Shown here piece after piece: positions 1 to 8,548 of a stretch of 64,000 nt of DNA. The stretch comes from Natronoflexus pectinivorans. Its GTDB lineage: Bacteria; Bacteroidota; Bacteroidia; Bacteroidales; Marinilabiliaceae. Both the position numbers and the translations under genes were made by a program. The notes below the pieces were generated by a model. That model had not been told where the DNA came from and did not search any database. It saw only the letters and a program-made list of their open reading frames with translations. Numbering within the stretch: the stretch's first letter is position 1; each line of letters starts with the position of its first letter. Location of the stretch: NCBI RefSeq assembly GCF_004345615.1, contig NZ_SLWK01000012.1:54006-118005 (forward strand), in the 5' to 3' direction.

Positions 1-245
1 GATTTATTGATCTGGTTTTGATGGATATTAAAATGCCTCAAATGGATGGCCTGGAAGCCACCAAAATTATAAAAGAAGAGGATCAGGCGGTTCCGGTAAT
101 TGCTCAAACAGCTTTTGCAATGGGAGGAGAGCAAAAATGTGTATTTAATGCCGGATGTGATGATTACATTTTTAAACCTATAAACATTAGCTCTCTTTTG
201 GAGAAGGTTTATGGTTTTTTGAAATTGCCATACGATAATCAATAG
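1..245 (+). CDS. Receiver-domain protein, C-terminal end only
   Basis: The reading frame is open to the left edge of the window, so only the last part of the protein is visible. It shows the second half of a response-regulator receiver domain: the phosphoacceptor aspartate in LVLMDIKMPQMDG, a conserved threonine/alanine region (AQTAF) and the lysine in the FKPIN motif, ending 12 to 20 residues later. The missing N-terminal part could be a histidine kinase (hybrid sensor) or just the rest of a receiver. The next gene, a hybrid kinase, begins 25 bases downstream on the same strand, so the two are probably co-transcribed. Receiver identity is certain; the full architecture is not visible. Confidence 0.9.
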   Translation, partial: FIDLVLMDIKMPQMDGLEATKIIKEEDQAVPVIAQTAFAMGGEQKCVFNAGCDDYIFKPINISSLLEKVYGFLKLPYDNQ

Positions 246-269
246 AAAAATTAACTGATTTGGTTTAAA

Positions 270-2582
270 ATGGGAACAAAGTCAAAGATATTAGACCTTC
301 TGCCGATTGGGTACATCTATCATTCCATTGACGAAAATGGTCGTTTAAAACTGGAGTCGATAAATCGTGCGTCTGAAACATTAACCGGGATATGTTTGAG
401 AGGAGACGGTTTGGCTGACTATCAGTCCTACCTGAATCAGTTAATTCCGGAAAATGAAGAAAAACCAGATATTGCGAACCTGATTGAAGATTGCGGGAGA
501 AGCTCCATACGATTTTACAATTCAATTACTTCCAGATGGCTTCGAATGGAGATGGATGTTGATGAAAAGGGATTTGGATTATTGATGACCTTAACCGACA
601 TCACCTTGGAAATGACAGAGAACAGTCGGCTAAAGAAATCAAAAGAAGATGCAGAGGCTGCGTCCAGAGCGAAAAGTGAATTTCTCTCTAATATGAGTCA
701 TGAAATTCGTACTCCCTTGAATGGTGTGATTGGTTTCTCAGAATTGTTAGTCGGAACAAAACTTTCAGGAATCCAGCGTAAATACATGGAAAACATCCAT
801 GTGTCTGCTAAATCTCTGATGGACTTAATAAATAATATTCTTGATTTCTCAAAGATAGAAGCAGGTAAGCTTGAACTCTTTCCTGAAGAGGTGGATCTGT
901 TTCAAGTTCTGGACACTGTCGTAGAAATAGTCCGATTCAATGCGCATAAAAAGGATTTGGAACTTATTCTCAATATTGCTCCGGATTTACCCTTTAGCGT
1001 AAAGGCTGACGAACTCAGATTGCGTCAGGTGCTCATTAATTTGATCAGTAATGCCATTAAATTTACCGAAATAGGAGAGGTTGAGTTGCAAGTTAAACTT
1101 CTGGAGATAGACAAACCCAATTCAATTGCAAAATTTCGCTTTTTGGTAAGGGATACGGGAGTTGGAGTTTCTGAAATTGATAAACAAAAGCTATTTAAAG
1201 CATTTTCTCAGGTAGATAATTCAGCGAGTCGACGTTATGGAGGATCGGGCTTAGGATTGGTTATTTCCAACATGCTCTTGCAGAAAATGAACAGTAAAAT
1301 TCGGATGGATAGTCATCCGGGAAGAGGAAGCAGGTTCTTTTTCGATCTTGCACTTGAATTAGTCAATCCGGAACCTTTGCCGGTTTTAAATTTAAAAGGA
1401 TTGAAGAAAGTTTTGGTTGTGGATGATCACCCCGTTACCAGGTCTGTAATTGTGGAAATGCTGAATTACCATAATGTTAAGGTGTCCCAGTCAGAGGACG
1501 GAGTTGATGCCATCCGTATGGTATCAGAAGAACACGACAACGATCTGATCATTGTCGATTATCAAATGCCTTACATCAATGGTCTTGATGTGATTAGGAA
1601 AATAATGGATATGAGCAGTAAAAACTCTGCACAACAAACTTTTATTTTACTCTGTTCTTCATCTGATGATTTTACAGTATTTGAACAAGATGAGAAACTG
1701 AATATTTATGAGAAGCTTATAAAGCCGGTAAAACCCGATGAGTTTTACCGGGTGTTGTCAAAAATAGACGAGCTCTTAACCAATAAATCATCCGCATACA
1801 TTAAGTTCCCTCACTCTGTTAAAAAGAACATCTATTCTCTGGACTCAGTTACCATTTTGTTGGCCGAAGATGATGATATAAATATGTTACTAACAGCAGA
1901 GGTAGTTTTACAGTTGTTTCCCAAAGCAACTTTGGTCAAAGCATACAATGGAAACAGAGCCGTAGAGTTGTATAATGAGAAGAATCCGGATTTGATTCTC
2001 ATGGATTTGAATATGCCTGGTTTAGGGGGGTTGGAAGCAACACGGGATATACGAAACTTAGAGAGACTGAATGGGAAACAGATTCCCATCATAGCTTTGA
2101 CTGCTAAAGTACAAGATGATACACTGACCGATTGCAGAGAGGCCGGGATGGATGCTTACGTCACCAAGCCAATTGATTTGGATAAACTATCAAAACTTTT
2201 GATGAAGCATATGCCGGCACTTAAATTTAATGAGGTACATAGTCCAATTGTTGATAAAATTTCCCAAAATCATCATTTTAACAGAGACCTCCTGATGGAA
2301 AAGATCGGAGGACGTATCGCCACCTATGACAGATTAATAGAAGCTGCAAAAGTAAGTATCCCAGGCTATTTGCAACGCATAAAAAACTCTATTGATCATG
2401 GGAGATACGATGAAGCAGCAGATGTTGCCCACAGTTTAAAAGGAGCCGCAGCGACTCTCTGTTTACCGGAACTTGAAAAAATGGCTATGCGTTTTGAGAA
2501 ACGCAAGCATCGGACTGATGAATTGTTAAAAACGTTTGAAGATATGATATTGGAATGGAAATCTATTGAAGAAATGCTATAA
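270..2582 (+). CDS. Hybrid sensor histidine kinase with two receivers and Hpt
   Basis: A 770-residue phosphorelay protein. Order of domains: an N-terminal PAS-like sensor region (about 1-115) without predicted membrane segments; a short coiled coil; HisKA with the autophosphorylated H144 in MSHEIRTPLNGVIGF; HATPase with N box (INLISNAIKF) and G boxes (DTGVGVS, GSGLGL); a first receiver with D430 in VDYQMPYINGLD; a second, more canonical receiver with D579 in LILMDLNMPGLGG; and a C-terminal Hpt domain with H721 in AHSLKGAAATL. All phosphorelay residues are present, so it could carry a full His-Asp-His relay in one chain. It is soluble as far as the sequence shows. It lies in front of the che genes and may feed into the lone receiver protein downstream; that link is inference. 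Confidence 0.93.
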   Translation: MGTKSKILDLLPIGYIYHSIDENGRLKLESINRASETLTGICLRGDGLADYQSYLNQLIPENEEKPDIANLIEDCGRSSIRFYNSITSRWLRMEMDVDEKGFGLLMTLTDITLEMTENSRLKKSKEDAEAASRAKSEFLSNMSHEIRTPLNGVIGFSELLVGTKLSGIQRKYMENIHVSAKSLMDLINNILDFSKIEAGKLELFPEEVDLFQVLDTVVEIVRFNAHKKDLELILNIAPDLPFSVKADELRLRQVLINLISNAIKFTEIGEVELQVKLLEIDKPNSIAKFRFLVRDTGVGVSEIDKQKLFKAFSQVDNSASRRYGGSGLGLVISNMLLQKMNSKIRMDSHPGRGSRFFFDLALELVNPEPLPVLNLKGLKKVLVVDDHPVTRSVIVEMLNYHNVKVSQSEDGVDAIRMVSEEHDNDLIIVDYQMPYINGLDVIRKIMDMSSKNSAQQTFILLCSSSDDFTVFEQDEKLNIYEKLIKPVKPDEFYRVLSKIDELLTNKSSAYIKFPHSVKKNIYSLDSVTILLAEDDDINMLLTAEVVLQLFPKATLVKAYNGNRAVELYNEKNPDLILMDLNMPGLGGLEATRDIRNLERLNGKQIPIIALTAKVQDDTLTDCREAGMDAYVTKPIDLDKLSKLLMKHMPALKFNEVHSPIVDKISQNHHFNRDLLMEKIGGRIATYDRLIEAAKVSIPGYLQRIKNSIDHGRYDEAADVAHSLKGAAATLCLPELEKMAMRFEKRKHRTDELLKTFEDMILEWKSIEEML

Positions 2583-2599
2583 GAGGCTGTTTAAATTTA
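2583..2599 (-). repeat. End of a dispersed inverted-repeat element
   Basis: These 17 bases match, in reverse complement and with one difference, the sequence at 12727-12743 and closely resemble 33385-33402 (core CTGTTTAAATTT). At the other two sites the motif forms one terminus of an inverted-repeat element. Here only one end is visible, immediately after the stop codon of the hybrid kinase. Confidence 0.5.
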
Positions 2600-2706
2600 T
2601 AATAAATCTGCATTGAAGATTTACTCTTGGTTTTGCTTCTGTCTGTCAACCTTTGTGGCCTGAAGATAGAAGTGTATATAGTAATCAATAAGGTTGTTGT
2701 ATGCAA

Positions 2707-2726
2707 AAGGTGATATATATCACCTT
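2707..2726. promoter_or_regulatory. Perfect 20-bp palindrome, Crp/Fnr-like operator
   Basis: AAGGTGATATATATCACCTT is a perfect 20-bp palindrome. Its core TGAT-N4-ATCA has the spacing of sites bound by Crp/Fnr-family regulators. Its centre lies about 64 bases upstream of the start site predicted from the TATCTTTG box at 2770, a distance used by class I activators. The regulator itself is not in this window. The palindrome is seen directly; the regulator family is inference. Confidence 0.5.
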
Positions 2727-2769
2727 GCAGAGGTAATTCAAATCACCAAAATATATGAATCCTGCCTGT

Positions 2770-2777
2770 TATCTTTG
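2770..2777 (+). promoter_or_regulatory. Bacteroidota -7 promoter box (TATCTTTG)
   Basis: TATCTTTG matches the TAnnTTTG -7 consensus of Bacteroidota. No clear TTTG/TTG -33 box lies at the normal distance, which fits a promoter that needs an activator at the palindrome just upstream. It would start transcription near 2781, giving a leader of about 75 bases ahead of the receiver gene and the che genes. Confidence 0.5.
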
Positions 2778-2855
2778 GCGTATTAAGTATAAGTGTGAGC
2801 CACACACAAAAGTCCTTAAATGAGTTTGAAAAATTGAATCCAAAACCCTTCAGTT

Positions 2856-3245
2856 ATGAAAATAAACGATGACTATATTCTGATTGTTGATGACTCCCAA
2901 ACCAATAACGTTTTACTTGAAGCGGTATTGGCTGAGGAGGACTATCCAACACAAACTGCCATGTCCGCTACCGAGGCGTGGAATCTTATATATAAGCAAC
3001 AACCTGCATTAATTCTTCTTGATCTTTTAATGCCTAAGATTTCAGGGTTTCATCTGTTGGAGCGCTTAAAATCTAAGGAGATTTATGGAAAGATCCCTGT
3101 AATCATAGTATCTGCACTCAACGACCCTGATACCATCAGGGTGCTAAAAGAGATGGGAGCAGACGACTTTTTTACCAAACCATTAAATATTCAAGGGTTA
3201 CTGAAACGAGTGGCTCAGCTTTATCCCCGGCAAGAGACGGTTTAA
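2856..3245 (+). CDS. Single-domain response regulator (CheY-like)
   Basis: A 129-residue stand-alone receiver domain. It shows the acidic pocket (VDDSQTN), the phosphoacceptor D56 in LILLDLLMPKISGF, a conserved serine at VIIVSAL and the lysine in FFTKPLN. There is no output domain. It sits directly upstream of cheA behind its own promoter box, so it is the best candidate in the window for the CheY-type target of CheA; it could also accept phosphate from the upstream hybrid kinase. No motor target is visible nearby. Confidence 0.9.
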   Translation: MKINDDYILIVDDSQTNNVLLEAVLAEEDYPTQTAMSATEAWNLIYKQQPALILLDLLMPKISGFHLLERLKSKEIYGKIPVIIVSALNDPDTIRVLKEMGADDFFTKPLNIQGLLKRVAQLYPRQETV

Positions 3246-3359
3246 AACTCTGTAATACATATTGATATATTTAACGTGGTGACGCGAACAGGATTTCTAT
3301 GCTCTGATGTGAACCACTTAACTTAAATTCTTTACGCTAGAATTAAATCAGATTTTATA

Positions 3360-5435
3360 ATGATACCGAATTTTGAAAATTTCCAGTCCAAGTTTATAGA
3401 AGAGGCGCTCGATAGCATCAGTGATTTGGAGCGAGCTCTTCTGGAGCTCGAACTGTCGCCCAATAATAAAGAACTTTTGGAGCAGGTATTCCGCGTAATG
3501 CACTCTCTCAAAGGTGGTGGAGCAATGTTTGGATTTGATAAACTGAGTGAGTTTACGCATCGACTTGAGAATATTTATGATATGATCAGGTCGGGAAAAT
3601 TATTGGTATCGCAGGATTTACTTACGGTTACTTTAAACTCGGTGGATCTTTTGCGGGATTTATTGGATGTTTCGCAGGTGGACGACGTGAATACATTGCA
3701 GAAGTATAAAGATTTAGTCTTTGAAATCGATCAGGTATTGCAAAGTGAAACACTCAATATGATCAACTCGGTAAAGAGTTCGGTAGGAAACATCAAAGTC
3801 TCGGGTGTTGAAAACGATGATATTAAGCAGATGACGACTTACTACATCCATTTTTATCCCGGACCGATGGTGTTAAAATATGGAACCAATTTATTATATC
3901 TGCTTGAAGAGTTGAAATCCCTTGGAGATCTTTTTGCCATTCCCCGAATGGCAAAAGTTCCTGATTTGGAAGCTTTCGATTCTGATAAATCATATGTTTA
4001 CTGGGATCTGTTTATATCAACAGATATGGGACAGAATGCCATTATTGATGTGTTTATGTTTGTGGAAGATGAAAGTATCATTGAAATCCATTCCATAGGA
4101 AAACATGATCTGTTTAAAAACAAACGCTTTAAGAAGCGTTTGGATGAAATCCTGAAAACCAGCGATGAAATTGAGTTGTCAGACTTTACCGGCTTTGCCG
4201 GAGAAGAAAGTGTCGCATCTCATTCTCGTGAGAATATGGTTGGAGGAGAAGCTTTGAATGGTGTGAAAGAGAGCAATGGTAAAGGTCGATCCACATCTTC
4301 CATCAGGGTTTCAGCTGACAAAATTGATGGACTAATGAGTCTGGTCAGCGAGTTGGTTATTACGCAGGAACGTTTAAACTCAATATCTTCAAAATACCAG
4401 ATTCCGGAACTGAAAATGGTTACTGAAACAGTACAGAAGCTTACAGGAAACCTACGGGACAGCGCATTCAGTATGAGTTTGATTCCCATTGAAAACATGC
4501 TGACACGTTTTCAAAGATTGGTGAGAGATTTAAGCGGACAACTCGGTAAAAAAGTGCGGTTTGTGGCGACGGGTGCCGAGACGGAGCTGGATAAAACAAT
4601 GATCGACAGTCTGACTGATCCACTGTTACACATCATCCGAAACAGCATTGACCATGGCATTGAGTCTCCTGAGGTTCGCCAGAAGCAGGGTAAATCTCTT
4701 GAAGGTGAAATCAGACTTGAAGCAGAGTACTCAGGAGCCAATGTGGTTTTGAGAATTAAAGATGATGGAGCCGGTATTGATCCAAAAAAAATCAGACTAA
4801 AAGCCATTCAAAAAGGATTGATTTCCGATGGTCAAATTCTCTCCGATCAGGAATTGCTGAATATGGTGTTTTTAGCCGGATTTTCAACTTCGGATCAAAT
4901 CACCGAGGTGTCAGGCCGAGGAGTGGGGATGGACGTGGTAAGCCGCAATATTTTGGCAATACGAGGCGAGACAGCCATTGAGTCAACTCCCGGACAAGGG
5001 ACTACCATTACCATCACTTTGCCTTTGGTGTTATCCATTATTGATGGATTGCTGGTGCGAATTGCTAACACTCAATATGTCATTCCGTTGTCTTTAACCG
5101 ATCGCATCTATCCCATGGATTCCGAAAAGCTTGATAACAACTTTTTAAATGTGATGACTCTTGATGGCATTCAGTATCCATTCTTCAACTTACGAAAGGA
5201 GATGCAGATTAACGGAGAAATTCCCAGACGTTGCCAAATGGTGGTTGTAAACCATTCCGGTTTTAAAATAGCGCTCTCTGTTGATCAGGTTATTGGAAAG
5301 ATTCAAGCAGTGCTGAAACCTCTGGGGAAACTCTACCACAGCCAAAAAATGATCTCGTCAGCTACCATTATGGGGGATGGAACCATCGCCCTGGTACTTG
5401 ATGTTAACACTTTTATCCGCGAAGCGATGGAATAG
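3360..5435 (+). CDS. cheA: Chemotaxis histidine kinase CheA
   Basis: A 691-residue CheA with the full set of domains: P1 Hpt at the N terminus with H48 in VMHSLKGGGAMFGF; a P2-like region at about 150-275; the P3 dimerisation helices (about 315-375); the P4 ATPase with N box HIIRNSIDHGIE and G motifs DDGAGID and GRGVGMDVV; and a P5 CheW-like domain from about residue 550 to the end. CheA phosphorylates itself in response to chemoreceptor state and passes phosphate to CheY and CheB. Here cheW, a receptor gene, cheR and cheB follow on the same strand, so one signalling array is encoded together. Confidence 0.96.
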   Translation: MIPNFENFQSKFIEEALDSISDLERALLELELSPNNKELLEQVFRVMHSLKGGGAMFGFDKLSEFTHRLENIYDMIRSGKLLVSQDLLTVTLNSVDLLRDLLDVSQVDDVNTLQKYKDLVFEIDQVLQSETLNMINSVKSSVGNIKVSGVENDDIKQMTTYYIHFYPGPMVLKYGTNLLYLLEELKSLGDLFAIPRMAKVPDLEAFDSDKSYVYWDLFISTDMGQNAIIDVFMFVEDESIIEIHSIGKHDLFKNKRFKKRLDEILKTSDEIELSDFTGFAGEESVASHSRENMVGGEALNGVKESNGKGRSTSSIRVSADKIDGLMSLVSELVITQERLNSISSKYQIPELKMVTETVQKLTGNLRDSAFSMSLIPIENMLTRFQRLVRDLSGQLGKKVRFVATGAETELDKTMIDSLTDPLLHIIRNSIDHGIESPEVRQKQGKSLEGEIRLEAEYSGANVVLRIKDDGAGIDPKKIRLKAIQKGLISDGQILSDQELLNMVFLAGFSTSDQITEVSGRGVGMDVVSRNILAIRGETAIESTPGQGTTITITLPLVLSIIDGLLVRIANTQYVIPLSLTDRIYPMDSEKLDNNFLNVMTLDGIQYPFFNLRKEMQINGEIPRRCQMVVVNHSGFKIALSVDQVIGKIQAVLKPLGKLYHSQKMISSATIMGDGTIALVLDVNTFIREAME

Positions 5436-5459
5436 AATTCCGGTAGTTAGCATGCCATA

Positions 5460-5467
5460 TAGTTTTG
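5460..5467 (+). promoter_or_regulatory. Possible internal -7 box (TAGTTTTG)
   Basis: TAGTTTTG in the 99-base gap between cheA and cheW fits TAnnTTTG. There is no good -33 box, so this is only a possible secondary promoter for cheW and the receptor gene. Confidence 0.25.
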
Positions 5468-5534
5468 GTGTGTTTTATTTCAGCACCCGCATGTTATAAT
5501 CCCTGAATTTAATGAACTAAAATAAATTCTGATT

Positions 5535-6080
5535 ATGAGCAACAACGACGCAAACAAAAACAATTCTTATCTCTCATTTCGATTGGGAGAGGAGATATTT
5601 GCACTCCATGTCAGCAAAGTACATAAGATTTTGGAGGTGACAAATATTACTGAAGTGCCCCGGTCTCCTGACTATATGAAAGGAGTCATTAATTTGAGAG
5701 GAAACGTTCTTCCGGTAGTGGATGCCAGAGTGAAATTTGGTATGTCGCCAATTGAAAAAACAAAAAGCACAAGCATTTTGGTAACCGAAATCAACGTTGG
5801 AGGAGAGGATGTTATGGTAGGTTTGATGGTGGATGGAGTACACTCCGTGTTAAAGCTTGAGAGCGAAGATCTGTTACCTCCACCAAATATTGGAAACCGA
5901 TACCGTTCGGAATTTATTTCAAATATGGCCCGCGTTAAAGACAAATTTTTTATCGTGCTTAACATGGATGCTGTTTTTTCATCTGAAGATCAGGTTAGTA
6001 TTAAAGAACTTTCGATGGTTAAGGAGCATGTAATAAATGAAAACGCTACAGTCGAAACCGACCCCGCTTCAATGAAATAG
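5535..6080 (+). CDS. cheW: Chemotaxis coupling protein CheW
   Basis: A 181-residue CheW that links chemoreceptors to the P5 domain of CheA. Typical features are the opening strand (YLSFRLGEEIFALHVSKV), the stretch EVPRSPDYMKGVINLRGNVL with the conserved arginine and NLRG turn, and the later GLMVDGVHSVL segment. The protein has a C-terminal tail of about 25 residues beyond the core fold. It lies between cheA and the receptor gene, 34 bases ahead of the latter. Confidence 0.95.
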   Translation: MSNNDANKNNSYLSFRLGEEIFALHVSKVHKILEVTNITEVPRSPDYMKGVINLRGNVLPVVDARVKFGMSPIEKTKSTSILVTEINVGGEDVMVGLMVDGVHSVLKLESEDLLPPPNIGNRYRSEFISNMARVKDKFFIVLNMDAVFSSEDQVSIKELSMVKEHVINENATVETDPASMK

Positions 6081-6114
6081 ACTTTATACCAAAATTTAAC
6101 AGGAGGATACAAAG

Positions 6115-8181
6115 ATGAAATTCAGAGATTTAAAAATAGGACAGAAGATCATTACCGGATTTGCCATTGTTTCAGGAGTGGCTCTTATTGTTGGAATTAT
6201 TGGATTGGTAAGCTTAAGAAATGTCGGCAATTCTTTTCATGAGGTTGCAGACGAAAGAATGCCAGCTGTAGTTTCTCTTCAAGAAGTAGACAACTCAATT
6301 GAGTCCTTGATGGTTTCAATGCGCACCATGCTAAACCCTAGCCTGACAGTTGAACAAAGAAATGAACAGATGCGAAATGTGCAGGCGGCAAGACAAAGAT
6401 ATGCCACCGCTATTGAACGTTTTGAAAGTTTGCCGATGGAAGATGATGTATTGTTAGTTTGGGAGCAGCTCAGAATCGCAATTCTTGATTGGCGACAAAT
6501 AAATGAGCAGTTTGAAGCTGATTTGGATCGCCTGAATCGCTTAGATATACACTATCCGATGGAGTTTCTGAAAGATTTAGAAATGTTCGAAAAGGATCAT
6601 TATGCTTTACAGGTAAGAGTTGCCAATGCCATTCAAACTATGAGACCTTTCGATGGAGGAGATGATCATACTGCTTGTAACCTGGGAGTATGGATCCCAA
6701 ACCTTACTACATCAAATAGTGTAATCACCTCCGGAATTACTGCCATGAACGAACATCATAACCGCTTTCACAGATCAGTGGCTGAGATAATGAATCACAT
6801 TAGGGCAGGTAACCAGAGTTCAGCTCAAAATGTATATATGCAGCAAATGATGCCAGCTGCCGATGAAATATTCAGATATTTCAGCATTTTGAATGACCAA
6901 GCAATGATAGCTGTAGAGTTGTTTGCAAATATGGATCAAATTCAAATGGAAGATGGAGCCAGGTATTTGGGGATTGTAAATGGATTGATTGAGCAAATGG
7001 TACAAATGAATATTAGAAATTCTGAAATTGCAGTGTCTAATGGCGACCGAATTATAAGAGCCAGCAACTTACTAATGATTTTTACATTGCTTGCAGGTCT
7101 GGGATTTGCTTTTTTCCTGGGGTTTATGATTACCAGATTAATTACCGGGGGAATTAACAAAGGAGTGAATTTGGCAACCGAAGTTGCCAATGGAAACTTA
7201 ACCATTGATGTAGATGGGGATCTGCTTGATCAGAAAGATGAAATTGGACAATTGGCTCGTTCTTTACAACAAATGATTGAACAATTACGTGATATCATTG
7301 GGGATATTCTTGGTGGTGCAGACAATATTGCCTCTGCAAGTCAGGAGATGAGCAGTACTTCTCAACAAATGTCCCAGGGAGCCAGCGAGCAGGCTTCATC
7401 GGCAGAGGAGGTCTCTTCGTCAATGGAAGAGATGGCTGCCAATATTCAGCAAAATACCGACAATGCCATGGAAACTGAAAAAATTGCAACCATGGCTGTT
7501 AACGGAATTAGGAAAGGAGCCGAAAGCACAAGCATCGCTGTGATGTCCATGAAAGATATTGCTAAAAAAGTATCTATCATTGGTGATATTGCATATCAAA
7601 CCAACATGTTGGCACTAAATGCTGCTGTTGAAGCAGCACGTGCCGGAGAACATGGAAAAGGCTTTGCCGTAGTGGCCGAAGAAGTGCGCAAATTGGCCGA
7701 GCGCAGTCAGATTGCTGCCGAAGAAATTGATGAATTGTCTGAAAATGGAGTCAGAATTTCGGATGAGGCAAGCAAACAATTGGCTGATATTGTACCTGAA
7801 ATTGAAAAAACGGCCAAGCTTGTTCAGGAAATTGCAGCAGCCAGTATGGAACAAAATACTGGAGCCGATCAGGTGAATAATGCCATCCAGCAACTGAACC
7901 AAGTAATTCAGCAAAATGCAGCTGCATCGGAAGAGATGGCAAGCAGTTCTGAAGAATTGTCAGGTCAGGCAGAACAAATGAAAGAGGTGGTCTCATTCTT
8001 TATTCTTGAAAACAATGATCGCCGCAAACAGCTTAAAAAGAGCAGTAAGAAAAAATCCAATGGTTTTTCTAATCATACATCAGGACAGAAAGCAATTCAT
8101 GAGCCGTATAAAGAGATTAAAGGTGTGGATCTGAAAATGGCCTCATCTGAAGTGACTGACGATGATTTTCAAAGATTTTAG
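6115..8181 (+). CDS. Methyl-accepting chemotaxis protein with extracytoplasmic CZB domain
   Basis: A 688-residue chemoreceptor preceded by a good ribosome binding site (AGGAGG at about 6101). TM1 is at about 13-33 and TM2 at about 317-341. The region between them is a helical sensor followed, at about 155-260, by the pattern of the chemoreceptor zinc-binding (CZB) domain: H162 in EKDHYALQV, then [10 protein letters not shown] with H185 and C188, then H214, H215 and H219. HAMP follows TM2, then the long signalling hairpin with its tip (about 490-530: [20 protein letters not shown]). The last five residues, DFQRF, fit the x-[HFYW]-x-x-[HFYW] pentapeptide that tethers CheR/CheB. It is the only receptor in the cluster. 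In studied proteins CZB senses zinc or hypochlorous acid, usually inside the cell; the ligand here is unknown. Confidence 0.93.
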   Translation: MKFRDLKIGQKIITGFAIVSGVALIVGIIGLVSLRNVGNSFHEVADERMPAVVSLQEVDNSIESLMVSMRTMLNPSLTVEQRNEQMRNVQAARQRYATAIERFESLPMEDDVLLVWEQLRIAILDWRQINEQFEADLDRLNRLDIHYPMEFLKDLEMFEKDHYALQVRVANAIQTMRPFDGGDDHTACNLGVWIPNLTTSNSVITSGITAMNEHHNRFHRSVAEIMNHIRAGNQSSAQNVYMQQMMPAADEIFRYFSILNDQAMIAVELFANMDQIQMEDGARYLGIVNGLIEQMVQMNIRNSEIAVSNGDRIIRASNLLMIFTLLAGLGFAFFLGFMITRLITGGINKGVNLATEVANGNLTIDVDGDLLDQKDEIGQLARSLQQMIEQLRDIIGDILGGADNIASASQEMSSTSQQMSQGASEQASSAEEVSSSMEEMAANIQQNTDNAMETEKIATMAVNGIRKGAESTSIAVMSMKDIAKKVSIIGDIAYQTNMLALNAAVEAARAGEHGKGFAVVAEEVRKLAERSQIAAEEIDELSENGVRISDEASKQLADIVPEIEKTAKLVQEIAAASMEQNTGADQVNNAIQQLNQVIQQNAAASEEMASSSEELSGQAEQMKEVVSFFILENNDRRKQLKKSSKKKSNGFSNHTSGQKAIHEPYKEIKGVDLKMASSEVTDDDFQRF

Positions 8182-8219
8182 TTCTTGATATATTAAGTCA
8201 CTTTTATAATTTGAAATAG

Positions 8220-8316
8220 CCACAGGGATCACAAAGAAATCACAAAGTTGAATTGAGGTTAAATTTTGATTTATCCTCCTTTGCGAACTAGGTGAAATGC
8301 TTTGTGTTCTTTGTGG
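8220..8316. repeat. Imperfect inverted repeat with CACAAAG arms
   Basis: Arms of 17 bases at 8220-8236 and 8300-8316 match at 14 of 17 positions when one is reverse-complemented. Both carry two CACAAAG/CACA-type units. It lies in the gap between the receptor gene and cheR, just before a second inverted-repeat element. I recall CACAAAG-rich short repeats of this kind from many bacterial genomes, but copy number here cannot be judged. Confidence 0.4.
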
Positions 8317-8381
8317 TATGTTTTTAATGCATATTTTAAACCTCATTGCTTGTTTTTATTGTCGAATCAGATATCTTTAAT

Positions 8382-8522
8382 CAATGCCGTTTAGTTAAGG
8401 AATTTTTCCTTCCCGCTCCCCTTAATCCCCCCAAAAAACCTTATGCGCGCGGGTTGGCATCCCCTTGGGGAATAAAAGGGTGAGCGCAGGCGAATATAAT
8501 TTTTCATTACCTAAACGACATT
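8382..8522. mobile_element. 141-bp MITE-like element with 11-bp direct flanks
   Basis: The ends are imperfect terminal inverted repeats: AATGCCGTTTAGTTAAGGAA at the left (8383-8402) and, reverse-complemented, AATGTCGTTTAGGTAATGAA at the right, 16 of 20 matching. The inside also folds back (CGCTCCCCTTAATCCCC against the complement of the GGGGAATAAAAGGGTGAGCG segment). The sequence ATATCTTTAAT occurs immediately outside both ends, at 8371-8381 and 8523-8533, as expected of a target-site duplication. No open reading frame is inside. The right end is 26 bases before cheR, so it lies in the transcript of the che cluster. Confidence 0.65.
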
Positions 8523-8548
8523 ATATCTTTAATTACTTATATTAGTAT

